DNA from: JAGPCK01 sp041675505
GTDB taxonomy: Bacteria > Bacteroidota > Bacteroidia > UKL13-3
DNA: 64,000 bases
Assembly: GCA_041675505.1 (NCBI GenBank)
Contig: JBAYTR010000016.1
Span: 23,866 to 87,865 of the forward strand
Direction of reading: 5' to 3'
Below the pieces are notes generated by a model that saw nothing but the letters and a program-made list of their open reading frames with translations, ran no database searches and was not told the DNA's origin. Positions 35,921-44,275 of the stretch are shown here, piece after piece. The stretch's first letter is position 1. Every line of letters starts with the position of its first letter. Made by a program: the position numbers and the translations under genes.

Positions 35921-37435
35921 TTAGTTGGTGCTCAATTCAAGTATGCCTTCCACATACTCGCGGTTGTTGGACAAACGGGGCACTTTGTGCTGTCCGCCCA
36001 ACTTGCCTTTTGATTTTAACCACTGATGAAAGGTACCCTTGGGAAGCGTGCGTACCACAGGCATTTGCAAGGCAATGTCTTTTTGTCTTTTGGCTTCGTA
36101 ATCGCTGTTGGTGGCTTTGAGTGCCTTGTCCAGTTCTTCACTGAACTGCTGCATATTATCCGGTGCTTTGTCAAATTCAATTAACCACTCGTGGCTACCT
36201 TTCCCCTGGTCATTAAGGTACACAGGGGCCGCGGTGTAATCTGATACTTCCACATTTAATATACGGCAAGCCTCTGCTAAAGCTGAATCTGCATTTTCTA
36301 CAATGAGCTCTTCACCAAAAGCATTGATGAAATGTTTGGTTCTTCCGGATACTTTAAAACGGAAATTTTTTATGTCGGTAAACTTAATGGTGTCACCAAT
36401 TAGGTAACGCCACAAGCCGGAGTTGTTCGAAATAATGAGTGCATAATTTTCTCCTTCCTTTACCTGACTCAAAGGCACTGCATCAGGGAATTCCTTGCCG
36501 TATTCACTCATGGGCATAAACTCGTAGTACATGCCATAGTCCAGCATCAGCAGCATATCATCGCGCGACATATCGTCCTGTATCCCAAAGAAACCTTCTG
36601 ATGCATTGTAGGTTTCCATATAACTCATGTTGGAAGAACTTATGAGCTTTTTGAATTGTTGACGGTAAGGTGTAAAGCTAACACCACCATGTGCAAACAA
36701 TTCTAAGTTTGGCCATATCTCCGTCAAATCATTTTTACCCGTCATTTCAAACAAACGGTTAATAAGCACTAATGCCCACGTGGGCACTCCGGAAATATTG
36801 GTTACATTTTCATTTACTGTAGCATTGGCCATTTTTTCCAGCTTGTACTCCCAGTCGTTCATCAGTGCAATGGACAACTCAGGCGTGCGTAGGTAATGCA
36901 CCCAAAACGGCAGGTTTTGCATAATCACAGCCGATAAATCTCCGTAAAAAGCCTCCTCGTTCATTTTATTTACCTGATGACTACCGCCTATTACTAAACC
37001 TTTGCCATCAAATATTTGCGTGTTCTCCCGTTGGTTGCAGTATAAACTCAATACATCACGCCCGGCAGTAAAATGGCACTTATCCATGCCCTCAAAGCTT
37101 ACCGGTATAAACTTACTCTTATCAGCCGTAGTGCCCGATGATTTAGCAAACCATTTAATTTCACTGGGCCACAAAATATTTTGCTCCCCCTGCATGTTGC
37201 GTTCAATAAACGGTTTTAAATTTTCGTAGTTCGAAATGGGAACACGCTGCTTGTATTGTTCAGGATTGGCAATGGAGCGAAAATCATACTTTTTACCCCA
37301 CTCTGTATTGGCGGCAGTGCGCAACAACTCCATCAACTGATTCTCCTGCACCTCATGCGGATTTTGCATAAAGAACTCCACCTGCGGCAAGCGCTTGCGA
37401 AAGTACCAGGAGAAAAAAGTATTGAGAATGGCCAT
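35921..37435 (-). CDS. GH3 auxin-responsive promoter family protein (acyl-adenylating type)
   Basis: 504 residues, full-length for bacterial GH3-like proteins. These belong to the ANL (acyl-adenylate) superfamily; plant members join amino acids to hormone acids. Visible: IKWFAKSSGTTADKSKFIPV (phosphate loop SSGTT), NISGVPTWALVL, MSYMETYNASEGFFGIQDD (the YNASEG motif), NNSGLWRYLIGDTIKF (ribose-binding Asp), and a C-terminal domain with NAFGEELIVENADSAL. ATP binding looks intact. The bacterial substrate is unknown. Divergent from glyS, upstream of a small membrane gene. Confidence 0.92.
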   Translation of the reverse strand: MAILNTFFSWYFRKRLPQVEFFMQNPHEVQENQLMELLRTAANTEWGKKYDFRSIANPEQYKQRVPISNYENLKPFIERNMQGEQNILWPSEIKWFAKSSGTTADKSKFIPVSFEGMDKCHFTAGRDVLSLYCNQRENTQIFDGKGLVIGGSHQVNKMNEEAFYGDLSAVIMQNLPFWVHYLRTPELSIALMNDWEYKLEKMANATVNENVTNISGVPTWALVLINRLFEMTGKNDLTEIWPNLELFAHGGVSFTPYRQQFKKLISSSNMSYMETYNASEGFFGIQDDMSRDDMLLMLDYGMYYEFMPMSEYGKEFPDAVPLSQVKEGENYALIISNNSGLWRYLIGDTIKFTDIKNFRFKVSGRTKHFINAFGEELIVENADSALAEACRILNVEVSDYTAAPVYLNDQGKGSHEWLIEFDKAPDNMQQFSEELDKALKATNSDYEAKRQKDIALQMPVVRTLPKGTFHQWLKSKGKLGGQHKVPRLSNNREYVEGILELSTN

Positions 37436-37532
37436 ACCCTATAATTCGTTGTAATATTAGCCATTTTGAGCCATTTGTGCAAATGAACTTAGTGTTAACA
37501 GGTAGTTTAGCGTAAACACAGCTAAGTTTTGT

Positions 37533-37540
37533 TATTTTTG
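37533..37540 (+). promoter_or_regulatory. Candidate -7 promoter element (TATTTTTG) for glyS
   Basis: A TAnnTTTG match 7 bp before the ATG at 37548. A start only about one base from the ATG would imply a near-leaderless message, so a second promoter further up is possible. Confidence 0.4.
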
Positions 37541-37547
37541 CGGCCTT

Positions 37548-39140
37548 ATGAGTGAAGAAGTTTTCAAAAAAGTAGTTAGCCATGCCAAAGAATATGGCTT
37601 TGTGTTCCCCTCGAGTGAAATTTATGACGGCTTAGGTGCCGTATATGATTATGGTCAAAACGGTGCTGAACTAAAAAACAACCTGCGTACCTACTGGTGG
37701 AAAGCCATGGTGCAAATGCATGAAAATATTGTGGGCATTGATGCAGCCATTTTTATGCACCCCAAAGTATGGAAAGCCAGCGGGCACATTGACGGTTTCA
37801 GCGACCCTATGATTGATAACAAAGATTCGAAAAAACGTTACCGTGCTGATCAGTTGATTGAAAATCAAATTCAGGAACTAATTAATAAGGGATACAAAGA
37901 GTATTTTGATAAAACTGGTATATACGCAACAACTGAGGTGTATGAGATAACGCAGGGGAAATCCAGATTTTCTTCATTATCAGAGTTGACAGCAGATTTA
38001 GAAGAGAAAAGCTCATACTTTCATAAGGCCAATAATTTGCAACTTAAGTTAGATCAGGCTTTATTAAATTCTAATCTGGCTGACCTAAAGCAAATTATTA
38101 TTGACGAAGGTATCAAATGCGAGATTTCAAAAACCTCCAACTGGACCGATGTTCGTCAGTTCAATCTGATGTTTGCTACAGAGATGGGTGCCATGGCTGA
38201 AGATGCCGATAAAGTATACCTGCGCCCTGAAACAGCACAGGGTATTTTTGTGAATTTTCTCAACGTGCAAAAAACCGGTCGCATGAAAATTCCTTTTGGT
38301 ATTGCGCAAACCGGTAAAGCATTCCGGAATGAGATTATTGCCCGGCAATTCATTATGCGCATGCGGGAGTTTGAACAAATGGAAATGCAGTTTTTTATTC
38401 GCCCCGGTACACAAAAACAATGGTACGAGTATTGGAAAGAGGCCCGCATTCAATGGCACAACAAACTGGGTTTCGGTAAGGAAAAGTACCGTTTTCACGA
38501 CCACGTAAAACTGGCTCACTATGCCGATGCTGCAGTGGATATTGAATTTGATTTCCCCTTCGGTTTTAAAGAAATGGAAGGCATTCACAGCCGTACTGAT
38601 TTTGACTTAAGAAACCACCAGAAACTCTCCGGTAAAAAGATGCAGTACTTTGATGCGGAGTTGGACGAAAACGGAAAACCATACGGCAATTATGTGCCTT
38701 ATGTGATTGAAACATCCATTGGTTTAGATCGTTTGTTTTTGGCAACACTTTGTGCCTGCTACAAAGAAGAAGAAGTGGGTGAAGAGGATAAAAAAGATAC
38801 TCGTGTAGTGCTAACACTTCCTTCGTTGCTGGCTCCATATAAAGTGGCCATATTTCCGCTTACCAAAAAAGACGGATTACCCGAAAAGGCACGTGTGATT
38901 ATGGATGAGTTGAAACTGGAATACAACTGTTTTTACGAAGAGAAAGATGCCATTGGCAAACGTTACCGCAGGCAAGACGCACTGGGTACACCTTTTTGTA
39001 TTACGGTTGACCACGACACACTGAATGATGATACGGTGACTATCCGTTACCGTGATACCATGCAACAAGAACGTATTCCGGTTACTAAAATCAAAGAGAT
39101 TCTTAGAGAAGAATTGGATTGGAAGAAGTTGTTGGGGTAA
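37548..39140 (+). CDS. glyS: Glycine--tRNA ligase (homodimeric type)
   Basis: Class II aminoacyl-tRNA synthetase charging tRNA-Gly. 530 residues, alpha2 type. KEYGFVFPSSEIYDGLGAVYDYG begins the catalytic domain. KVWKASGHIDGFSDPMIDNK precedes an insertion at about residues 105-190 that is lysine- and leucine-rich and helical. YLRPETAQGIFVNF, PFGIAQTGKAFRNEI (motif 2) and YVIETSIGLDRLFLATLC (motif 3) complete the site. The anticodon-binding domain starts at LAPYKVAIFPLTKK. The stop touches the stop of the next, convergent gene with no gap. Confidence 0.96.
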   Translation: MSEEVFKKVVSHAKEYGFVFPSSEIYDGLGAVYDYGQNGAELKNNLRTYWWKAMVQMHENIVGIDAAIFMHPKVWKASGHIDGFSDPMIDNKDSKKRYRADQLIENQIQELINKGYKEYFDKTGIYATTEVYEITQGKSRFSSLSELTADLEEKSSYFHKANNLQLKLDQALLNSNLADLKQIIIDEGIKCEISKTSNWTDVRQFNLMFATEMGAMAEDADKVYLRPETAQGIFVNFLNVQKTGRMKIPFGIAQTGKAFRNEIIARQFIMRMREFEQMEMQFFIRPGTQKQWYEYWKEARIQWHNKLGFGKEKYRFHDHVKLAHYADAAVDIEFDFPFGFKEMEGIHSRTDFDLRNHQKLSGKKMQYFDAELDENGKPYGNYVPYVIETSIGLDRLFLATLCACYKEEEVGEEDKKDTRVVLTLPSLLAPYKVAIFPLTKKDGLPEKARVIMDELKLEYNCFYEEKDAIGKRYRRQDALGTPFCITVDHDTLNDDTVTIRYRDTMQQERIPVTKIKEILREELDWKKLLG

Positions 39141-39416
39141 CTACTCACCTCCGGCATCTTTATACCTGCGCTCGTTGCCGCTCCATAGCCACAGCGAAAG
39201 TCCGTAACCTACCAGCACGTTCCACAAAATGGTGAACAAGACAAAACCAACTACGTAAGCTGTGCTTTTTAAATCGCCCTGCAAATAGCGTATAAGTGTG
39301 ACTATGGGCGTAATCACCAGCACCAGCATAATCATGTTTCGCCTGATGTAATGGTTTTTCCCTTTAGCTCTTAACCCTTTCCAGTATTCGGCAAACTGTT
39401 TTTCTTTCTCATCCAT
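39141..39416 (-). CDS. 2TM domain-containing protein
   Basis: 91 residues: a charged N-terminus (MDEKEKQFAEYWKGLRAKG), two membrane segments at about 27-46 and 53-75, and a short basic C-terminus. The layout matches the small 2TM family common in Bacteroidota, found alone or fused to LytTR/histidine-kinase proteins; function unknown. It is immediately adjacent, stop to stop, to glyS. Confidence 0.75.
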   Translation of the reverse strand: MDEKEKQFAEYWKGLRAKGKNHYIRRNMIMLVLVITPIVTLIRYLQGDLKSTAYVVGFVLFTILWNVLVGYGLSLWLWSGNERRYKDAGGE

Positions 39417-39572
39417 GTGGCGAAATTATGGATTTCCATACTCACCCTCGTACCATTTTTTACTTTCCCTGAGTCCTTTTCGGTCACTTTTGAGCACCTG
39501 ACAAGATAAAAATAACTCCCAGATAAATTTATTCTACCTGTTTATCAATACTTTAATAAAATACATTTCATT

Positions 39573-39590
39573 TATATGTAGCTACATATA
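39573..39590. promoter_or_regulatory. 18-bp perfect palindrome, candidate MarR operator
   Basis: TATATGTAGCTACATATA is an exact palindrome 37 bp before the marR-like ATG. It covers the -33 region expected from the -7 element at 39602. Size and symmetry suit a MarR-family dimer site, so autorepression of the operon is likely. Binding is inferred. The rest of the 39417-39627 gap shows no other signal. Confidence 0.6.
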
Positions 39591-39601
39591 ATGTATGGAC
39601 A

Positions 39602-39609
39602 TATATTTG
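39602..39609 (+). promoter_or_regulatory. -7 promoter element (TATATTTG) of the MarR-YceI-pirin operon
   Basis: An exact TAnnTTTG match 18 bp before the ATG at 39628. The -33 position is occupied by the palindrome rather than a good TTG, as in promoters weak without relief or activation. Confidence 0.55.
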
Positions 39610-39627
39610 CTCACCAATTAAAACAAA

Positions 39628-40083
39628 ATGGAACTGGAAAAAGAAATACAACAAACAAAATTCAGAAGCGAGCGACACAAAGCCGTGTTGAACATTCTGT
39701 TTACTGCCAGTTGGTTACAATGCCAGCAACAACGGTTGTTTAAAGACTACGGTTTAACCCCGCAACAGTACAACGTACTGCGTATACTGCGCGGTCAAAA
39801 AGGAACACCCATCTCGGTAAACGGAATATTGGAACGTATGCTTGACAGAAGTTCCAATGCCTCGCGTTTAATTGATAAGCTCAAGGAAAAAAATCTGGCT
39901 TCACGGCTGGAGTGCAAAAATGACCGCAGGCAAATGGACATATTAATAACACCTGAAGGGCTTGACTTACTGAAAAAAATGGATGCTAAAATTGACCAGA
40001 CAGAGCAGGGGTTCGGGACATTAAGCGAAAGCGATGCAGCTACCATTAACCGCATACTTGACCAAATGAGAGACAAAAAATAA
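39628..40083 (+). CDS. MarR family transcriptional regulator
   Basis: 151 residues with the MarR winged helix: recognition region YNVLRILRGQKGTPISVNGILERMLDRSSNASRLIDKL and wing LECKNDRRQMDILITPEGLDLL (the DRRQ form of the DxRxxxxxLT signature). No cysteine obvious in the sensing region apart from those near residues 32 and 93, so sensing by ligand is as likely as by oxidation. First gene of a run of ten same-strand genes whose products handle redox or electrophile stress. It is the probable local repressor, acting at the palindrome at 39573. Confidence 0.92.
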   Translation: MELEKEIQQTKFRSERHKAVLNILFTASWLQCQQQRLFKDYGLTPQQYNVLRILRGQKGTPISVNGILERMLDRSSNASRLIDKLKEKNLASRLECKNDRRQMDILITPEGLDLLKKMDAKIDQTEQGFGTLSESDAATINRILDQMRDKK

Positions 40084-40117
40084 ACACTATAAATTCATAT
40101 AATTAATCAACACACAC

Positions 40118-40732
40118 ATGAAAAATTCAATTTTATCATTAGCCGTAGCAACCCTGGGATTGGTTGCTGTAGCTGCCACCAACCCAACTCCAAAAGCAGA
40201 CACGTTTAAAGTATCTGCAGAAAAATCTACCTTCAAATGGATAGGTAAAAAGGTTACAGGAGAGCACTACGGTGCAGTTAAATTCTCAGCCGGAACTATC
40301 AATGTAGAAAAAAATGCTGTTACCGGAGGCGAGTTTAGTGTAGACATGACCTCTATTGATGTACAAGACTTAACAGGTGAATGGAAAGGTAAACTGGAAG
40401 GTCACTTAAAATCAGAAGATTTTTTCTCCGTTGAAAAACACACCAAGTCTACCCTCAAGTTAAAAACATTAACTGCTATTAAAGGTGCTAAGCCGGGTGA
40501 AAACAACTACACTGTTGTTGCTGACTTAACCATCAAAGGTATTACCAGTGAAGTTACTTTCCCCGCTTTCATTCTGGTGAAAAAAGATGAAGTAGTAACC
40601 AGTGCTGAGTTCGCCATTGACCGTACCAAATACGATATCAAATACGGCTCAGGAAAATTCTTTGAGGGTCTGGGTGACAAAACCATTGATGATACTTTCA
40701 CTGTTAAAGTACGCGTAGTAGCTACAAAATAA
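40118..40732 (+). CDS. YceI family protein, exported
   Basis: 204 residues with a signal peptide (to about AVAATNP). YceI lipocalin-like fold: STFKWIGKKVTGEHYGAVKF at the start, VDMTSIDVQD, GHLKSEDFFSVEKH, VVADLTIKGITSEVTFPA, and a closing KTIDDTFTVKVRVVA. The family binds isoprenoid chains such as polyprenyl pyrophosphate or quinones in a hydrophobic tunnel. Being exported, it would act in the periplasm, unlike the second YceI of this operon (41751). Starts 34 bp after marR. Confidence 0.92.
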   Translation: MKNSILSLAVATLGLVAVAATNPTPKADTFKVSAEKSTFKWIGKKVTGEHYGAVKFSAGTINVEKNAVTGGEFSVDMTSIDVQDLTGEWKGKLEGHLKSEDFFSVEKHTKSTLKLKTLTAIKGAKPGENNYTVVADLTIKGITSEVTFPAFILVKKDEVVTSAEFAIDRTKYDIKYGSGKFFEGLGDKTIDDTFTVKVRVVATK

Positions 40733-40742
40733 TTACAGATAA

Positions 40743-40780
40743 GAAGAAAGGAGAAAGTCTTTAAAGCATCTCCTTTCTTC
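40743..40780 (+). other. Intra-operon hairpin
   Basis: A 12-bp perfect stem (40743-40754 with 40769-40780) with a 14-nt loop, right after the first YceI gene. It lacks a proper T-run, so it is more likely an mRNA-stability or partial attenuator element than a full terminator. Confidence 0.5.
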
Positions 40781-40819
40781 TATCAAAAAAGGTAAGTGGA
40801 CACCTGAACGTAAAACAAC

Positions 40820-41686
40820 ATGGAACGCAAAGAATTCCTCAAAAAATCATTACTGGGCGCTGCGGCTACCAGCCTGGGTGCAGTAATCATCAATGAACTA
40901 AAAGCCAATCCGCTGTCTGCCGAACAAGTTGGATTTAATCACATTCCACATCCAAAAAATATAGTTATGACTAACACCATCATTCACAAAGCCGCCACAC
41001 GCGGGCACGCCAACCACGGTTGGTTAGACAGTCACCATACGTTCAGTTTTGCAGCTTACTACAACCCTGAACGTATGCACTTCGGAGTGCTGCGTGTGTT
41101 AAACGATGATATCGTTCAGGGCGGCATGGGTTTCGGAACGCATCCACATGATAATATGGAAATCATTTCGATTCCGTTATCAGGAGATTTGGAACACAAA
41201 GACAGCATGGGCAACACGGCTGTAATTAAACAAGGCGATGTACAGATTATGAGTGCCGGAACAGGCATTCAGCACTCAGAATATAACCGCAACAAAACAA
41301 GTGAGGTTAACTTTCTGCAAATATGGGTATTCCCCAAACAGCGTAACATTAAACCACGTTACGACCAAAAAACATTTGCTACAGATGACCGGATAAACAA
41401 GTGGCAACTGATTGTTTCGCCTGAAGGAAGTGCTGAAGGAATTGACATCAACCAGGATGCCTGGTTTAACATGACCCGTTTGACCAAAGGGAAGTCTTTG
41501 GAGTATAACATCCAAAAACAAGGTAACGGAGTATATGCTTTTATTCTATCGGGAGATGTAACCATTAACGGACAAGCACTAAATAAACGCGATGGAATAG
41601 GTATTCAGGATACGGATAAAATTACGCTCACTGCTGATAGCGATACCGAAGTTTTACTGATGGATGTGCCCATGGCTGTTAGCTAA
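40820..41686 (+). CDS. Pirin family protein with export-like N-terminus
   Basis: 288 residues. A cupin-type pirin (YhhW-like) whose metal-site residues are visible in FGTHPHDNMEIISIPLSG (two His) and SAGTGIQHSEYN (His, with a later Glu). E. coli YhhW has quercetinase activity. The normal cytoplasmic protein would begin near MTNTIIHKAATRGHANHGW (residue 50). Here about 50 residues precede it, with MERKEFLKKSLLGAAATSLGA, a leader of Tat-like design but with RK rather than RR. An internal start at the later Met (40967) is possible, but the leader is in frame with a good ATG. Third gene of the operon. Confidence 0.88.
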   Translation: MERKEFLKKSLLGAAATSLGAVIINELKANPLSAEQVGFNHIPHPKNIVMTNTIIHKAATRGHANHGWLDSHHTFSFAAYYNPERMHFGVLRVLNDDIVQGGMGFGTHPHDNMEIISIPLSGDLEHKDSMGNTAVIKQGDVQIMSAGTGIQHSEYNRNKTSEVNFLQIWVFPKQRNIKPRYDQKTFATDDRINKWQLIVSPEGSAEGIDINQDAWFNMTRLTKGKSLEYNIQKQGNGVYAFILSGDVTINGQALNKRDGIGIQDTDKITLTADSDTEVLLMDVPMAVS

Positions 41687-41750
41687 TGGATAAACTTCCA
41701 AAAAGATTTTTAACTTAAGAATACACAAACTAAAAAATAAAATATTAATC

Positions 41751-42293
41751 ATGACAACAACAGCAAAAACACAATGGACCATTGACACTGCTCACAGTGA
41801 AATCGGTTTTAAAGTACGCCACCTTGTAATTACCAATACCTCAGGAAAATTTGATCAATTTGAAGCATCTGTTGTTACCGGCAACGATGATTTTTCAGAT
41901 GCAGTGATTAGTTTCTCTGCAGACGTGAACAGCATCAACACAGGAAATGAGCAACGTGATGGACACCTGAAGTCTGACGATTTTTTCAATGCAGAACAGT
42001 TCCCGAAATTAACTTTCCAATCTACATCGTTTAAAAAAGTAAGCGGTGAAGAATATATACTGGAAGGCAACATGACCATCCGTGATATTACTAAAGCCAT
42101 CAGTTTAAAAGTAGAATTTGGTGGAACCATTGTGGACCCTTGGGGTAATGTAAAAGCAGGCTTTGAAGCCAACGGAAAAATCAACCGCAAAGACTTTAAC
42201 CTGAAATGGGATGCACTCACCGAAACCGGTGGAGCCGTAGTGTCTGATGAAGTAAAACTTCACCTGCACATTGAATTGCAGAAAACTGCTTAA
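41751..42293 (+). CDS. YceI family protein, cytoplasmic
   Basis: 180 residues with no signal peptide: TQWTIDTAHSEIGFKVRHLVITN is the family start. Others: INTGNEQRDGHLKSDDFFNAEQFPKLTFQS, GNMTIRDITKAISLKVEFGG, KAGFEANGKINRKDFNLKW, and the closing EVKLHLHIEL. Lipocalin-like isoprenoid-binding fold. A second YceI in the same operon, one exported and one not, suggests handling of isoprenoid quinones on both sides of the membrane; this is inference. Confidence 0.93.
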   Translation: MTTTAKTQWTIDTAHSEIGFKVRHLVITNTSGKFDQFEASVVTGNDDFSDAVISFSADVNSINTGNEQRDGHLKSDDFFNAEQFPKLTFQSTSFKKVSGEEYILEGNMTIRDITKAISLKVEFGGTIVDPWGNVKAGFEANGKINRKDFNLKWDALTETGGAVVSDEVKLHLHIELQKTA

Positions 42294-42315
42294 CAAAAAA
42301 GAAAGGAGGAGTAAA

Positions 42316-43170
42316 ATGACACTCCGCACCATAAAAAACACTTCTTATGCCCATGAGTTTCAAATGGGCCCCATGCGTGTGAAGCAACCGCTTCCTACGC
42401 ATGGATTAAAAAACATCGGACCTTTTATTCTACTGCATCATGCCGGCCCGAAACCTCATGTGGCCGGTGCTGAAAAACCGAGATTAAGTCCGCACCCGCA
42501 CAGAGGATTTGAACCCGTAACATTTGTATTCAGCGGGAAAATACACCACAAGGATTCTTTAGGCAATGAAGGATTTTTGCAAGGCGGAGATGTGCAGTGG
42601 ATGACTGCCGGCAGCGGCATAGTTCACAGTGAAGGGCCTTCTGATGAATTTGCCCGCGAGGGTGGTGTAATGGAAATTATCCAACTGTGGATTAACCTTC
42701 CTAAGGCACACAAAATGACTACTCCGAAGTATCAGGATATTCCTTCTGCAAAAATTCCGGTAGTTACTGAAAACGGTTTCATTTTTAATGTGGTTGCCGG
42801 AGAACTAAAAGGGGCTAAGGGCCCTGCAGAAACATTCACGCCCATTAATGCTGCAACGGTTATGTTTGAAGAAGGCAAAACGACAACCATTGATTTGCCC
42901 GTTACACATTATGCTGCAATCTATGTTTTAGAAGGTAGCATAGAAATAAACCACAAACTAATAGAAGCGCGTAACATGGCTGAATTTCATCAGGATGGTG
43001 ACAGTATACAAATCTCAACACAATCAACAGGTAAGTTACTGCTGTTATCCGGTGACTGGACTGATGAACCTATGATACAATACGGACCTTTTGTTATGAA
43101 TACACAAGAGGAAATTATGCAGGCCATTGACGACTATGAGGCTGGCAAAATGGGAGTACTCGATTTTTAA
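42316..43170 (+). CDS. Pirin family protein
   Basis: 284 residues from the ATG at 42316, chosen because GAAAGGAGGAG (42301-42311) is a strong Shine-Dalgarno and the product starts as pirins do. The open frame reaches 42271, overlapping the YceI gene. Both cupin domains are present: LSPHPHRGFEPVTFVFSG and TAGSGIVHSEGPSDEF hold the metal His/Glu ligands, and a C-terminal domain starts near ETFTPINAATVMFEEG. Pirins are Fe-dependent; some cleave flavonols, others regulate. Second pirin of the operon, cytoplasmic, only distantly like the first. Confidence 0.93.
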   Translation: MTLRTIKNTSYAHEFQMGPMRVKQPLPTHGLKNIGPFILLHHAGPKPHVAGAEKPRLSPHPHRGFEPVTFVFSGKIHHKDSLGNEGFLQGGDVQWMTAGSGIVHSEGPSDEFAREGGVMEIIQLWINLPKAHKMTTPKYQDIPSAKIPVVTENGFIFNVVAGELKGAKGPAETFTPINAATVMFEEGKTTTIDLPVTHYAAIYVLEGSIEINHKLIEARNMAEFHQDGDSIQISTQSTGKLLLLSGDWTDEPMIQYGPFVMNTQEEIMQAIDDYEAGKMGVLDF

Positions 43171-43182
43171 TTCACCACCAAC

Positions 43183-43866
43183 ATGAAAAAAAATATCCAG
43201 ATTGATATCGTATCTGATGTAGTGTGCCCCTGGTGCTACATTGGCGAAGAACGTTTAAGAAAAACAACGGAGTTGCTGAAGGACGATTATGAGTTCACCA
43301 TTACCTATCATCCGTTTGAGTTAAACCCGCACATACCTGATGAGGGGTTAGATGCCAAAGAATACTTTACTGAAAAGTTTGGCAGCGCACAACGCATGGA
43401 GCAAATATTTGCTCAAACAACTGCGACTGCCAAAGCAGAAGGTTTGGACTTCGATTTAAGCGCACAACCGATTGCACCGAATACATTTAATGCACATCGC
43501 CTAATTGCACTGGCAAAAAGTGAAGGGAAACAAGCAGATGCAGCCCATGCCTTTTTTAAAGCGTATTTTGCAGAAGGGAGAAACCTGTCTGAAAAAGAAA
43601 CACTCCTTGATATTATGCGCTCTGTAGAAATAGACGAGGCAAAAGTTGAAGTTGTACTAAATTCAAACGAATTCGAAGAAGAGGTTTTACAAGCAGAAAA
43701 ATTGTGGCAAAGCAGAGGAATAAGCAGTGTACCTTCATTTATCATTAACAACAGGTACCTTGTACAGGGTGCACAACCACCTGAAGCCTTTAAAGAAGTT
43801 TTTGAGCAACTCCATCCTGTAGTCACTGATGCACCGGGATGCGAAGGAGATAATTGTGCTGTTTAA
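43183..43866 (+). CDS. DsbA-family oxidoreductase (FrnE-like)
   Basis: 227 residues. Thioredoxin fold with a helical insertion; active-site CPWC within VVCPWCYIGEERLRK near residue 17. YHPFELNPHIPDEG and FNAHRLIALAKSEGKQ are typical of FrnE/YwbO proteins. The cis-Pro loop is RGISSVPSFIINNRYLVQGAQPPE. No signal peptide, so it works in the cytoplasm. FrnE in Deinococcus is a cadmium/oxidative-stress-induced disulfide isomerase, which fits the operon. An unusual C-terminal CEGDNCAV adds two more cysteines that might bind metal or form a second redox pair. Confidence 0.93.
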   Translation: MKKNIQIDIVSDVVCPWCYIGEERLRKTTELLKDDYEFTITYHPFELNPHIPDEGLDAKEYFTEKFGSAQRMEQIFAQTTATAKAEGLDFDLSAQPIAPNTFNAHRLIALAKSEGKQADAAHAFFKAYFAEGRNLSEKETLLDIMRSVEIDEAKVEVVLNSNEFEEEVLQAEKLWQSRGISSVPSFIINNRYLVQGAQPPEAFKEVFEQLHPVVTDAPGCEGDNCAV

Positions 43867-43871
43867 ATCAG

Positions 43872-44264
43872 ATGGCAAACGCTAACGTACTTATAACATC
43901 ACAGCCGGAAAAATACAAAACTGTGATTACGGCCTCAGGGCATACCCTGCTGGGAGATGAGCCGGTGAGCGAAGGCGGAGCAGATACAGGCCCTAATCCG
44001 TATGAATATTTTTTAAGCTCCCTGGGGTTGTGCACAGCAATTACTTTACGTATGTATGCCGACCGAAAAGAATGGAAGCTGGATAAGGTTACTGTGGAAC
44101 TGGAACTGAATAAAACAGAAGCAGGCAATGAGATTAAACGAAGGGTAAGCGTCTCAGGAGAATTGGATGAAGAACAGAAAAACAGGTTACTCAAAATTGC
44201 CAACTCCTGTCCTGTACATAAAATTCTTAACGCACCATTAGCTATATTTACAGAACTATCTTAA
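43872..44264 (+). CDS. OsmC family protein
   Basis: 130 residues from ATG 43872 (MANANVLITS); the frame opens at 43854 inside the preceding gene. OsmC/Ohr peroxidases reduce organic hydroperoxides with two cysteines. Both are visible: SSLGLCTAITLRMYADRK (peroxidatic) and IANSCPVHKIL (resolving). GGADTGPNPYEYFLSSLG is the family's central helix region. It starts 5 bp after the DsbA-like gene stop. Substrate preference between OsmC, Ohr and YhfA groups cannot be settled. Confidence 0.93.
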   Translation: MANANVLITSQPEKYKTVITASGHTLLGDEPVSEGGADTGPNPYEYFLSSLGLCTAITLRMYADRKEWKLDKVTVELELNKTEAGNEIKRRVSVSGELDEEQKNRLLKIANSCPVHKILNAPLAIFTELS

Positions 44265-44275
44265 TCTACCACTTT

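Noticed and set aside
42271..42315. Upstream start for the second pirin
   Set aside because: It overlaps the YceI gene, whereas the ATG at 42316 has a strong Shine-Dalgarno sequence.
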